A stretch of DNA of 64,000 nucleotides from Gynuella sunshinyii YC6258. GTDB lineage: Bacteria > Pseudomonadota > Gammaproteobacteria > Pseudomonadales > Natronospirillaceae. The stretch spans positions 5,308,593-5,372,592 of the forward strand of contig NZ_CP007142.1 in assembly GCF_000940805.1 (NCBI RefSeq), read 5' to 3'. This document shows, piece by piece, positions 21,147 through 29,940 of this stretch; positions within the stretch are counted from its first letter, which is position 1, and the number at the start of each line of letters is the position of its first letter. Below the pieces are notes generated by a model. The model was not told the DNA's origin. It ran no database searches and saw only the letters and a list, made by a program, of their open reading frames with translations. A program made the translations under genes and the position numbers.

Positions 21147-21656
21147 TGTTCCTCTCCTTACATGTGAATGATATCCGGATAGTACGGATTCCCTGTCAGG
21201 GCTCCAACTGCTTTTTTTGTCACCATGACATTTTCAAGCAACTCCAGAGAGCAGTCTTCTCGAGGCCTGATCTTCTTCACATGACCGAAGCAGCAACAGT
21301 TCTAAAACAAGGCATGACAGACACATTTCAAATGCCTGCACCTTCATAATTTCGCATACAGATATCAGGTTGATTGTTATTGATGGAGCGATACGCATCA
21401 CCATAAACACAGCAGAACGCTTTTATTAACCCATAAAAATATAGTTAATAGGTTAATAACAAGCACAGCACATTTGGCATCTTTAGATATATACAGAATA
21501 TTATTGTGCATACATTGATCATCGTGTGTTGCTGGCCACTGGCGCACTAACTCCACATACATATTCATACCTGCAATAACAATTTTTATTACCTTGCTCA
21601 CTGAAAGTCCAAAGACAGGATCATTTACAACGGCGAAACCGATAACAGCCAAACTT

Positions 21657-21818
21657 ATTAACCTAGCAAGCATACATGTCGGGTTAATAGTGTAATGCAG
21701 GGATGCACCGAGATGTCGAACCACACCATTGGCTATAGCCAATGTGAGCCTCGATAAATCAAGTGGTCCGACGATTCGGTGTTTCGCCCAACACCGCCAG
21801 ATTTCCCGGAGCGACAAT
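21657..21818 (+). repeat. Dispersed repeat, long copy A
   Basis: Begins ATTAACCTAGCAAGCAT, continues GTCGGGTTAATAGTGTAATG and ends CCCGGAGCGACA. It aligns over about 160 bases with copy B (27706-27870), sharing GCAGGGATGC, the hairpin CATTGGCTATAGCCAATG and ATTCGGT. The base-paired elements are conserved better than the rest. Confidence 0.8.
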
Positions 21819-22158
21819 TAAATGAATTCTAAATTCAACTTAATAAACTTATTATTTTAGCTTACACAAGAATATGAATAGAAATCCCAACCACTAGTAT
21901 TTTGATAGAGATATTTTCCAGCACACGAAATTTATTTCGAAAAAAAGAATTTTCACATCCAAAATGAAAATCAAATTATATTCATAATTTTGAAACATCA
22001 TCCCAATTATTTTTTAGTATTTTATAAAATCAAAATTTTAGATTTTTATAAAAGACGATATATTTCCGACTTAAAAAAAAGATTTTTTTATAAAGAACGT
22101 GAGATAAAAAACAAAGACAGTCAAGCATAGTTGAGATCAGCCCAACAGAGATAAATCT

Positions 22159-22192
22159 TATTAACCCCACAAGCATTTATGCCGGACTAACA
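22159..22192 (+). repeat. Dispersed repeat, short copy E
   Basis: TATTAACCCCACAAGCATTT followed by ATGCCGGACTAAC matches the palindromic head of the family with several mismatches, without the tail. Confidence 0.55.
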
Positions 22193-22422
22193 GAAACAAA
22201 CGCAGAATCGATCATTTGTAAAATGCAACGATACGAGGAAAAACGACTGATTTTACAAATAAAATCCGCAAGATCAGGGCCGCCAGTGTATTTACGATTA
22301 CATCATATATACACAGGGGATTGTTATGAAAGGGAGACAAGATACACGGTATCTACCAGGTACGCTGCTTATCCTGACTGGAACCTGGCAGAGATGAGGT
22401 AACATGTTACCAAGTGGCGCGG

Positions 22423-23022
22423 TTATTGAAGAATTCCCTTGAATTTTTTGCGGTCCACTTTAGGATCAAGATCCTTATATTGCTTTAATTTCATCCGCAG
22501 CAATTTCATGAATGCTTCACGGTCAGGTATTTTCTCCATCAGTTCTTCTTTTTCCTGACGCTTCAACTTCCTTTGTTTAGCAAAGCGGTTAACGGCCATT
22601 TCCCAAGCGGCTTCGTAGCCATTGAGGCGGATTGAAAAACGTTTGATATCAATTTTAGGATTCATATACGTTTCAACTACAAACACTGGGGCAAAGTTCC
22701 AGTATGCCTCTCCCGAGTCCCTTATTCTGTGCAAAACATCAATCTGAATGCCTATCCCAGCAGGTAAACCTATATCCAACAACCTGCGATTATTTCGAGA
22801 GGAGCGTATCTTCGCGAAAGTGGGATACTCCCGCTGCAGCTCTTCGGCCAGCGCGTACGCCTGTTTTTTCGCCTCTCTTTTACCGAGTTGTTTAATACTG
22901 AAATAGTGGGACTTCTTGATATTAGCCTGAAAGACCCGATAGCCAACAAAACCGCCAGCGTGTTCGCCGACGTCATAAAATCGTACATTTGAGTAAGGTG
23001 TGGTTTTCTTTTTTACAGCCAT
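22423..23022 (-). CDS. Hypothetical basic protein, possible tandem AP2-like DNA-binding folds
   Basis: 199 aa from the ATG at 23022 (MAVKKKTTPYSN); an ATG 21 bases upstream is also open. The protein is Lys/Arg-rich. Residues about 15-60 (GGFVGYRVFQANIKKSHYF, then GKREAKKQAYALAEEL) have a three-strand-plus-helix pattern like AP2 integrase-type DNA-binding domains. Residues about 83-145 (GIGIQIDVLHRI...GYEAAWEMAVNRFAKQR) look like a second copy. The C-terminus is charged and helical. No signal peptide. It sits between two long AT-rich gaps with no operon partner. The domain call is by pattern only. Confidence 0.55.
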   Translation of the reverse strand: MAVKKKTTPYSNVRFYDVGEHAGGFVGYRVFQANIKKSHYFSIKQLGKREAKKQAYALAEELQREYPTFAKIRSSRNNRRLLDIGLPAGIGIQIDVLHRIRDSGEAYWNFAPVFVVETYMNPKIDIKRFSIRLNGYEAAWEMAVNRFAKQRKLKRQEKEELMEKIPDREAFMKLLRMKLKQYKDLDPKVDRKKFKGILQ

Positions 23023-23697
23023 AATATATGCCTGGAGTAGCAAAAAAACTTTTTATGGTTGTCCCTAAGAAACAGTCGCTACTGCTGTGCCGTCAATATA
23101 TATCAGAGTATTCTACCAAACAATTGCCTAGCTAATCATCTAAATCATTGATTTTACGGAAAATTAACAGGTATTCCTGTCAATTGCCCCAAAACAGAGC
23201 GAGCGTATCCATATATGATCGGTCGAAAATATTATCGACTATCATTTACAAGACAAACTCCTGAAGCATTTTCATACAGTCATGCCAGGCTTCGAATTTT
23301 TTTCCAATACTCAATGCCGTCATAGCTGAAATAAAATTGCCTCTTCGGGAGATAGGAGTACCGTGTTTCATAAAACTTTTCAAGCCCGTTAATAGTTTTT
23401 AATCAAAATATTATTATTATTTTTAACATATTATTAGATATCGTTTATTTTAATCTTTTAAACCTGATAACCAAACAGTAAGCACACCAGGAAATCAATT
23501 TCAGGAGCATTGCAAATCGGTAAATTTACTCCTTCATTCCATGAAAATTATTTAGTTTTTTTATGAGAGCGAGAGTGAGGACCAGAAATAAATTATCATG
23601 GTCATATCCGCGGTAGAAGAGTGAAGCCCGGCCGAGATACTCTTACAGCCTGTAGATTTTCGCCGGGCCTGATGATAGTCAAATAACCAAATATATA
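23023..23697. other. Intergenic region, 675 bp
   Basis: AT-rich and without a supported gene. A GCCCGGC...GCCGGGC inverted repeat at about 23627-23668 lies some 30 bases beyond the mannanase stop and could be its terminator, though no T-run follows on the minus strand. Confidence 0.4.
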
Positions 23698-25074
23698 TTA
23701 GTTACCAGAACAGGATGGTGAGATAAAACTGCCGTCGTGATTGCCCTGAACCCCAAAGTAAGTACTGCTACCAACGCCCAGGCTACCATTCCAACTGGCA
23801 TTATTTGCCAGAACCTTCAAGCCATCAGCAGTCAAATCTGCATTCCAGAAGTTAACCAGCTCAGGCGCTTCTTCATATTCCAGGCTAACTTGCCAGTGCT
23901 CAACAGGCGCAGTGCTGATGTTGGTGACTTTAACCTCAAGCTGATAACCCGTACCCCATGTATACGCAGCAGTCACTTCACAAGAGACCAAGGAGTCGGC
24001 ATTGCCGTTATCACCGCCGTTATCACCGCCGTTATCACCGCCATTGTCGCCACCGTCACCGCCATCGGCAAATACCGTTGCTGGCTGAGCAGTAGCCCGA
24101 ATACCGTTTTCGCCGTTGATCAAACGATCGCCCCACTCAGAAAGGTTATTCAGATTAAAATCAATCGTAATATCAAGCAGTGCAGATTCCGCACTACCGG
24201 AATTTCCAGACCATGACCAACCGATATAACCAAGTCCCATTTCCTCAGAAAGAGCCATAATGGAGTCCACATCCACACTGGCCCCCTGATAACCAACAGA
24301 CGCAAACTCGCCGATTACTAAAGGAACCTGATTGTTTTCCAGGAACTGAGTAATATAGTTATATACCGTACTATGGTCAGGGTATATCTGATACATATGC
24401 ACACTGAAGACGGTATTTTGCAAAACGTCTGCACTCGCAACTGTAGCCGCATTATTGAGCATAACCCGCTCCCAATCCTGCCCCCAGCTAGGTGCGTCAA
24501 CCAGCAGAGTATGCGTCAGCCCGGCATCCCGAAGGCGACGAATGGCATCCATATGGTCATTAATCCAGACACTCGAAGATACATTATTGCCAATTGGTTC
24601 ATTTCCGATGTTAATGATGACGTAGTCTTCTTCACCTTCCAGCACGCTGGCGATATCCAGCCAGTAATCCACGGCACTATCAAGAGAAGCAGCCGCACTC
24701 TCTTCGCCGTAACCGGTGGTATCATGTACCTCCAGTACGGCAATCATCTTGTGCGCTTTTAATTGTTGGATGATATCTGCGACGTCACTGGCTGAGTTCC
24801 GGTTCCAACGGTAACCATTACTCAGAACAACTCTGACAGTATTTGCCTTGACACTAGCAATATCCTCTATTGCCTGAGTGGTTCGACTGGTGAACCAGGT
24901 ATGAGAATGGTTAATTCCACGCATGACAAAAGGGTTACCATTACCATCCAGCAGCTGAGTTCCAGAAACTGAAAATCCAGCTTGACAGGATAATGAAATC
25001 ATCATAATGGCAGCTGTTTGCCAAAGTGCTTTAACACAAAAATTTCCCGGGAAACGAAAATTTTGCATGAGCAT
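23698..25074 (-). CDS. Secreted GH5 endo-beta-mannanase/glucanase with CBM2
   Basis: 458 aa from the ATG at 25074, preceded by TTGGAG; a second ATG two codons on is also possible. A signal peptide (ALWQTAAIMMISLSCQA) leads to GFSVSGTQLLDGNGNPFVMRG, typical of GH5 subfamily-8 mannanases. The acid/base Glu is in NIGNEP (residue 159) and the nucleophile Glu in VIGEFA (residue 256). A Gly/Asp/Asn linker (repeated GGDNGGDNG) precedes a CBM2-type module of about 95 residues with Cys near both ends and exposed Trp. It would bind crystalline polysaccharide outside the cell and cut mannan or a related beta-glucan. Confidence 0.88.
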   Translation of the reverse strand: MLMQNFRFPGNFCVKALWQTAAIMMISLSCQAGFSVSGTQLLDGNGNPFVMRGINHSHTWFTSRTTQAIEDIASVKANTVRVVLSNGYRWNRNSASDVADIIQQLKAHKMIAVLEVHDTTGYGEESAAASLDSAVDYWLDIASVLEGEEDYVIINIGNEPIGNNVSSSVWINDHMDAIRRLRDAGLTHTLLVDAPSWGQDWERVMLNNAATVASADVLQNTVFSVHMYQIYPDHSTVYNYITQFLENNQVPLVIGEFASVGYQGASVDVDSIMALSEEMGLGYIGWSWSGNSGSAESALLDITIDFNLNNLSEWGDRLINGENGIRATAQPATVFADGGDGGDNGGDNGGDNGGDNGNADSLVSCEVTAAYTWGTGYQLEVKVTNISTAPVEHWQVSLEYEEAPELVNFWNADLTADGLKVLANNASWNGSLGVGSSTYFGVQGNHDGSFISPSCSGN

Positions 25075-25861
25075 ATTCTCCAATTTAGTAGTAGTTATTT
25101 GATACCCCTGCCGAACAACGTACACCCCTGCTTACTGTATTAAGGTTTCTGCAATACCAACGCGCAGGATGCTTTGGTCTGATCATTGTCAGGTGGGCGG
25201 ATATAAACCATAGGTCGAAGCAAATCCATTCAGCTTTACGTACAACAATTAGAATCGACATACTTCCGAATACGTCACTTTTGTACTACAGCTCGGTTAA
25301 AAACCACGTATACAGGAAGTATTCTGAACTGACTTAAGCGGGGGCGGCCGGTGAGTTGATCAGGTATTGCACAACAATGCCTGAAATCTAAAACGCTCGC
25401 GTCGCAAGTGACAGTAACGCTTTGAGGACTATTCAAATGCATACAGTCACTATGCTCTAAGAAATAAGCCTGCCTTACTGGTTGTCGATATTTCGCTAAA
25501 CCGGCAAATAACCTTCATACAGATTCATACTTAGAAATAACAAGAGTTGTCATGCAACGAGAAAAGGATTCTTCAGACAAACCTGCCCCAACCAGCAACT
25601 CAGGCCCTGGAATATAGCAATTCATTCAGAGGGTCAAAATAGCTTATTCAGGCCGAAGATAGTGAAGACAAAACGGGGGTAAGGGGACCTCAATGTTGCA
25701 AGTCAGCATGATGTCTACTCTAGCGGGAGAAAGTCGGAATATTTCGATACTCTGGCAATGATCTGGTTTTCCTGAAATTCCTGAAAACACAAATACAGGC
25801 CGGCTTGAGACAGCCAAAATCAAGATCTATTTGCGCGGTATCAAAATGACAAAAGCGACCA
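25075..25861. other. Intergenic region, about 790 bp
   Basis: Contains the mannanase promoter region (minus strand) and no convincing gene. Frames here are short and overlap the end of the HDOD gene. No repeat copy was recognised. Confidence 0.4.
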
Positions 25862-26722
25862 CTAAACCGCCAGCAATTTCTGTATCGACCGAATTTCTTC
25901 CTCGTGATCATTGACCACAGCCAGGATCCCATACCGATCAACAACTTGAGCCGCCTGCGGCAATTTTCGATAAGCTGCCACTTCAGTGATCGGGGGCAAT
26001 TGATGCCCTGAGTTAGTTCGCTTCAAAGCGCAATATAAACCCAAATTAACCACATCAGCGATACTCAACTGATCAGAAAGACTATCAAACCAGCAGCCAC
26101 TGGACTTTATGACGTGAATCACCTGATCATCAAGCATCCATTTTTTTAACATGATGGCCGCCAGACTCTTGCCATACTCTTTGCACAGCTGATCAAACTC
26201 ATCCGTACTGGGAAAATCACTCACCTCTTTTAGAGCGCTAAGTATCGCCAATGTCCCCAGCTCTATCAGCAACCCGGCCATAAGAACCTCTTCGACATTG
26301 ACACGGGTATATTTTTTAGCCAACAGAGCACTGATTCCGGAAGTCAAAACCGCACGTTCCCAAACCTGGCTATAAACTTTTTTCATACGGATGGAACGAA
26401 ATACGAACAGACTCTTGATCGAATATACCATAGCAAGACGGTCAACTTTCTCTCTACCCAGTACCCCTACAATCGCACTGACAGTACTGGGCGGATGAGC
26501 TCTGTTATAGAGCGGACTCGCTACAGCTGACACCAGCAGTGCCACAAAACCGGGATCGCGGGAGCAGATTGCTGCCAATGCTTCGTTGCCGAGGTCAGGG
26601 TTCTGCACAGCTTTGCGTAACTCGAACGTGGATGCAGGTAATGATGGCAACTGAGCAGGGTCCGCCATCACTTGCTGTATGACAGAACGGTAAACGTTGG
26701 AAAGATGATCAAAGTAAGTCAT
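25862..26722 (-). CDS. HDOD-domain protein
   Basis: 286 aa from the ATG at 26722; the frame is open 14 codons further up with no ribosome site at either position. LPSLPASTFELRKAVQNPDLGNEALAAICSRDPG followed by LLVSAVASPLYNR and the helical array VNVEEVLMAGLLIELGTLAIL is the HDOD (HD-related output domain) pattern, catalytically inactive relatives of HD-GYP. Such proteins act in cytoplasmic signalling, often tied to c-di-GMP. There is no fused receiver, GGDEF or EAL domain and no operon neighbour. Role unknown. Confidence 0.78.
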   Translation of the reverse strand: MTYFDHLSNVYRSVIQQVMADPAQLPSLPASTFELRKAVQNPDLGNEALAAICSRDPGFVALLVSAVASPLYNRAHPPSTVSAIVGVLGREKVDRLAMVYSIKSLFVFRSIRMKKVYSQVWERAVLTSGISALLAKKYTRVNVEEVLMAGLLIELGTLAILSALKEVSDFPSTDEFDQLCKEYGKSLAAIMLKKWMLDDQVIHVIKSSGCWFDSLSDQLSIADVVNLGLYCALKRTNSGHQLPPITEVAAYRKLPQAAQVVDRYGILAVVNDHEEEIRSIQKLLAV

Positions 26723-27705
26723 TATAATTTGCGCCGGTTGAGACCAATACGCCAGCCCGGCCACACCTCTATACCCGAAATGGCACTATACATTTATCAA
26801 TGAATAACTTGTCCATACAGTGCCGATTCAAACGGTTTACGGCCAGACAAGCAACGGTTATATCACGGATATTCTCTGGCTCCCAACAGTCATCTGACCA
26901 ACTTGCTGCTGATTTCCTAAAAAAACCGGCAACTCACTGTTTTAATTGCAATTCATACGTTTTTGAGCAATAGCAACAAGGGATCTCTGAAAGGATATTT
27001 ACCTGCCTGTCTTCAATATTATGAAAACTGGGTCCCTGACTACAAACGACAAATTCATAGCCACATTCGGTTGTTGAAATATTTTCATTGCGAACAACTT
27101 ATTTTTCATTTTCCAGGTAAATTTAGATCGGCCAAAAGCAAGACAAAAAACTCACAAAAATTAACATTTTATTGTGCAAATTTTACATCCCTGAACAATT
27201 TATTAACAAAATAAGTTTTTTTGCCGTATCAAAAAAAATTTTTACCTGATCTCACCGACCCAAAAACCAATCTTTAAAAAACAAACTAATTATCAAGACA
27301 ACTAAAACAAAAACTCAAAAAAAAGATAAAATTGTAAAAAAAATGAAAGACCATTTCGTTTGTTTTTTAAATCCTAAAAACATCCGCATAGAGGCAATAA
27401 TGCACCGAATGACAGTCCATTTATAGGAAAAAAGCCAACACACCCGCCGAAAAACAGGCCATTTTATGTAAAAAAACACTAGATTTAGAAAATCATCAGA
27501 CAAAGAATTTCGGATATCAACTAATCACAATAGTCAATAGAGAAATACAAAAGACATTTCAATAAGCTTTTTTTAAGAGAACAAATCAGGCACACCAGAA
27601 ATCTTAAATTTGTCTCTCTTCCAGGAAAATGAATCACAAATAAAAATGTAGAGCATTGAATTTCAGTCATCCGACAAACATGGCACTGTACAACCGTTGT
27701 ATGAC

Positions 27706-27870
27706 GATTAACCCGGCAAGCATTTATGCCGGGTTAATCGTGTGAAGCAGGGATGCGTCAAGGTGTCGGACCACATCATTGGCCTTAGCCAATGCGAGTC
27801 CCGGGAAATCAAGCAGTCTGAGGATTCGGTATTTAGCAAAACACTGCCAGGTTTCTCGGGACGACAAACT
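27706..27870 (+). repeat. Dispersed repeat, long reference copy B
   Basis: The head GATTAACCCGG...CCGGGTTAATC is a perfect 11-bp inverted repeat (27706-27739). It is followed by TGTGAAGCAGGGATGCG, GTGTCGGACCACATCATTGG, a CATTGGC/GCCAATG hairpin, GTCCCGGG with a matching CTCGGGAC near the end, and CGACAAAC. About 165 bases with several nested hairpins and no ORF. Confidence 0.8.
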
Positions 27871-27894
27871 AATAGATCAGGATGATCTGTTTGG

Positions 27895-27918
27895 TTGCCA
27901 GGTTAATAGTGTGACTGA
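27895..27918 (+). repeat. Dispersed repeat, half copy H
   Basis: GGTTGCCAGGTTAATAGTGT resembles the right arm of the palindromic head plus the start of the tail. It lies 25 bases after copy B. Confidence 0.4.
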
Positions 27919-28026
27919 CGAGAGAAAGCACAATCACTGACAAAACACATCAACAACCGAAGCCTCAGCAAATCCCGCAAAAAGATCCATAACACAACCG
28001 GTTTGCACACAGTTTGTTGATCCTGC

Positions 28027-29001
28027 TCACTGGATAACAATAACCACGTTGCCGCGTTTATGCCCGGCATCCACATAGCCGTGAGCTTCAACAATCTGCT
28101 CTATGAAATATTGGCGATCAATGACCGGCCGGAATACACCGGTTTCCATTAATCGAGCCAGGAAGCGCAAGTCCTCGGCACTCTCACGGGCGACCCCTGT
28201 CACCAGTCGTCGCCCTCTGCGTCGTGACACCAGCAATGCTTTCCAGTTATCGGCAAGATCAGCCACGACTGCCAACAATCGCCCCTGAGCAGACAACGAT
28301 TGTTTTGATCGTGGCCAGGGAGCCGTTCCTACCGCATCCAGGATCAGATCATAAGTTTCACCATTGTCGGTGAAGTCTTCACAATGGTAATCAATTACCC
28401 TGTCAGCGCCCAAACTCAGGACCAGATCTGAGTTGGCACGACTGCACACCGCAGTCACGTCTGCACCAAAATATTTGGCCAGCTGAACCGCTGCCGTCCC
28501 TACGGCTCCCGAGGCACCATTGACCAGCACCTTGTGACCACGATGGATATCGCCAAGACGACGCAGAAAATCCAATGCCGTGGTTCCGCCGAAAGCCAGG
28601 CAGGCCGCCTGTTCATAATTGGCATTAATCGGCTTGTGGGCAATCGCATCCGTTTCGCCCAACGTACAATATTCGGCATGCCCACCGAGTCGTCTTCCGG
28701 TGAGAGCAAAGACCTGATCACCGGGTTGGAATCGAGTGACATCAACACCTGTGGCAATCACCTCACCGGCAACTTCGACACCCAGAACAGGCTTTCTGGG
28801 TCGAAAAAAACCGAATGCCAGACGGAGTATCAGACGATAGCCTCTGGGCACTGACAAACTGCGGATACGCCAGTCAGCAGCGCTGACAGTACTGGCATGC
28901 ACTTTAATCAACACCTCATTGGCTTTCGGAACCGGGGTTTCAATATCCCTGATCGCAACCACCTCGGGGGCTCCGTATTGCTCAAAAACAGCAGCTTTCA
29001 T
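28027..29001 (-). CDS. Zinc-less MDR-family oxidoreductase (quinone reductase-like)
   Basis: 324 aa from the ATG at 29001 with GGGAGGG upstream. MKAAVFEQYGAPEVV is the typical MDR start. GHKVLVNGASGAVGTAAVQLAK is the nucleotide-binding AxGxxG-type motif, near residue 150. The structural-zinc Cys cluster and the catalytic Cys/His ligands of zinc ADHs are absent, which fits NADPH:quinone or enone reductases. The end, HKRGNVVIVI, matches the consensus for the group. It is probably a cytosolic NADPH-dependent reductase of unknown physiological substrate. Confidence 0.85.
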   Translation of the reverse strand: MKAAVFEQYGAPEVVAIRDIETPVPKANEVLIKVHASTVSAADWRIRSLSVPRGYRLILRLAFGFFRPRKPVLGVEVAGEVIATGVDVTRFQPGDQVFALTGRRLGGHAEYCTLGETDAIAHKPINANYEQAACLAFGGTTALDFLRRLGDIHRGHKVLVNGASGAVGTAAVQLAKYFGADVTAVCSRANSDLVLSLGADRVIDYHCEDFTDNGETYDLILDAVGTAPWPRSKQSLSAQGRLLAVVADLADNWKALLVSRRRGRRLVTGVARESAEDLRFLARLMETGVFRPVIDRQYFIEQIVEAHGYVDAGHKRGNVVIVIQ

Positions 29002-29143
29002 CACATCCCTCCCATTTCGTCGATTTGTATAACAAGGCGACAACAAAGATTCATTTTTGTTCTGCAAATAAAACCGAAAAATGATCATTCAAGAAATTTT
29101 CCGGCTTCAGATACAGATAAACAAATACCAGCCGTTATCTGAC

Positions 29144-29704
29144 TTACCAGTGATATCCAAGGCTGATACCAGCATTAATGCCACCACCATTACGATCATC
29201 ACCCGCAAGATTAACTTCAGCATAGGAATAACGGACATCGACACCCATCTTGAACTGACGGCTCAGATTCACCTGTACGCCGGTACCGAGCCATACGCCG
29301 GCACCACGGTCTTCATATTTTACGGTGCTGTCAGTTCGAACCTCCTCCTCTGCATAAACCAACGCCAGACCACCACCTATATAGGGCGTGAACAACCCTT
29401 CACTCAGATCACAATATTTCCGTAAACCAATATGTGCCTCGGCGGTATAGTCGGTCACACCCACGGGCCCATCGTCTTTCTCATGACCAGTACCAAAGAC
29501 ATCGAAGGCCAGACTGACGGGCCAGCTCTGAGGCCTGATATCCAGCAATATTCCGATAGAATCCTGCTCATCATGATGTGACCAGTCATCTCCCAACCAT
29601 TTGTGCCCCACTACACCACCGATGTTTCCGGTCGCCAGTGTGATTGGCGCAGCCAGGGTCAGCAGTGAATAAAAGCCTAGTTGAGTGAATGTATGTTTGC
29701 TCAT
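29144..29704 (-). CDS. Outer-membrane beta-barrel protein (OmpA/OmpX-type small barrel)
   Basis: 186 aa with GGAGATG eight bases from the ATG. A signal peptide (residues 1-25, ending LATG) precedes alternating strands with aromatic girdles: SIGILLDIRPQSWPVSLAFDVFG, TPYIGGGLALVYAEEE, GAGVWLGTGVQVNLS and FKMGVDVRYSYAEVNLAG. It terminates in GISLGYHW, a C-terminal aromatic residue suited to BamA recognition. An 8-strand barrel is likely. Function unknown; it is not in an operon. Confidence 0.78.
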   Translation of the reverse strand: MSKHTFTQLGFYSLLTLAAPITLATGNIGGVVGHKWLGDDWSHHDEQDSIGILLDIRPQSWPVSLAFDVFGTGHEKDDGPVGVTDYTAEAHIGLRKYCDLSEGLFTPYIGGGLALVYAEEEVRTDSTVKYEDRGAGVWLGTGVQVNLSRQFKMGVDVRYSYAEVNLAGDDRNGGGINAGISLGYHW

Positions 29705-29940
29705 GATTACATCTCCATTGTGTCATTAAACTGATGTTCAGCAGCACTTTACGAAGGCCACTGATCATTATCCCGATAACCTTCGGCGAGTTTGGAAGCT
29801 CCGGTTAGCAGAAACGTTATTTCGTGCTGAACCAGGCCACCACGCTATACAGGTAACGGGTTCGAACTAGAGATTAATCCGCTGAAGAGTGCTTCACATC
29901 ACCACATGTGGTGATTTTGAGGGTGATCAGGATGGAGAGC

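Larger units (their letters stand above)
21147..22422. other. Long intergenic region with two repeat copies and an AT-rich stretch
   Basis: About 1.28 kb with no supported gene. It contains repeat copy A (21657-21818), copy E (22159-22192) and a very AT-rich part at 21820-22100. A 139-codon frame across copy A on the minus strand is read through repeat sequence and is not accepted as a gene. Confidence 0.5.
26723..28026. other. Long AT-rich gap with repeat copies B and H
   Basis: About 1.3 kb without a supported gene. 27150-27680 is exceptionally AT-rich, with many A and T tracts. Repeat copy B lies at 27706-27870 and a half copy at 27895-27918. An 83-codon frame at 26963-27214 has low-complexity composition and no ribosome site and is not accepted. 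Confidence 0.5.

Noticed and set aside
21398-21817. A 139-codon minus-strand frame
   Set aside because: It runs through dispersed repeat copy A and has no ribosome site or family likeness.
26963-27214. An 83-codon plus-strand frame
   Set aside because: It lies in AT-rich intergenic DNA, without a ribosome site or recognisable features.
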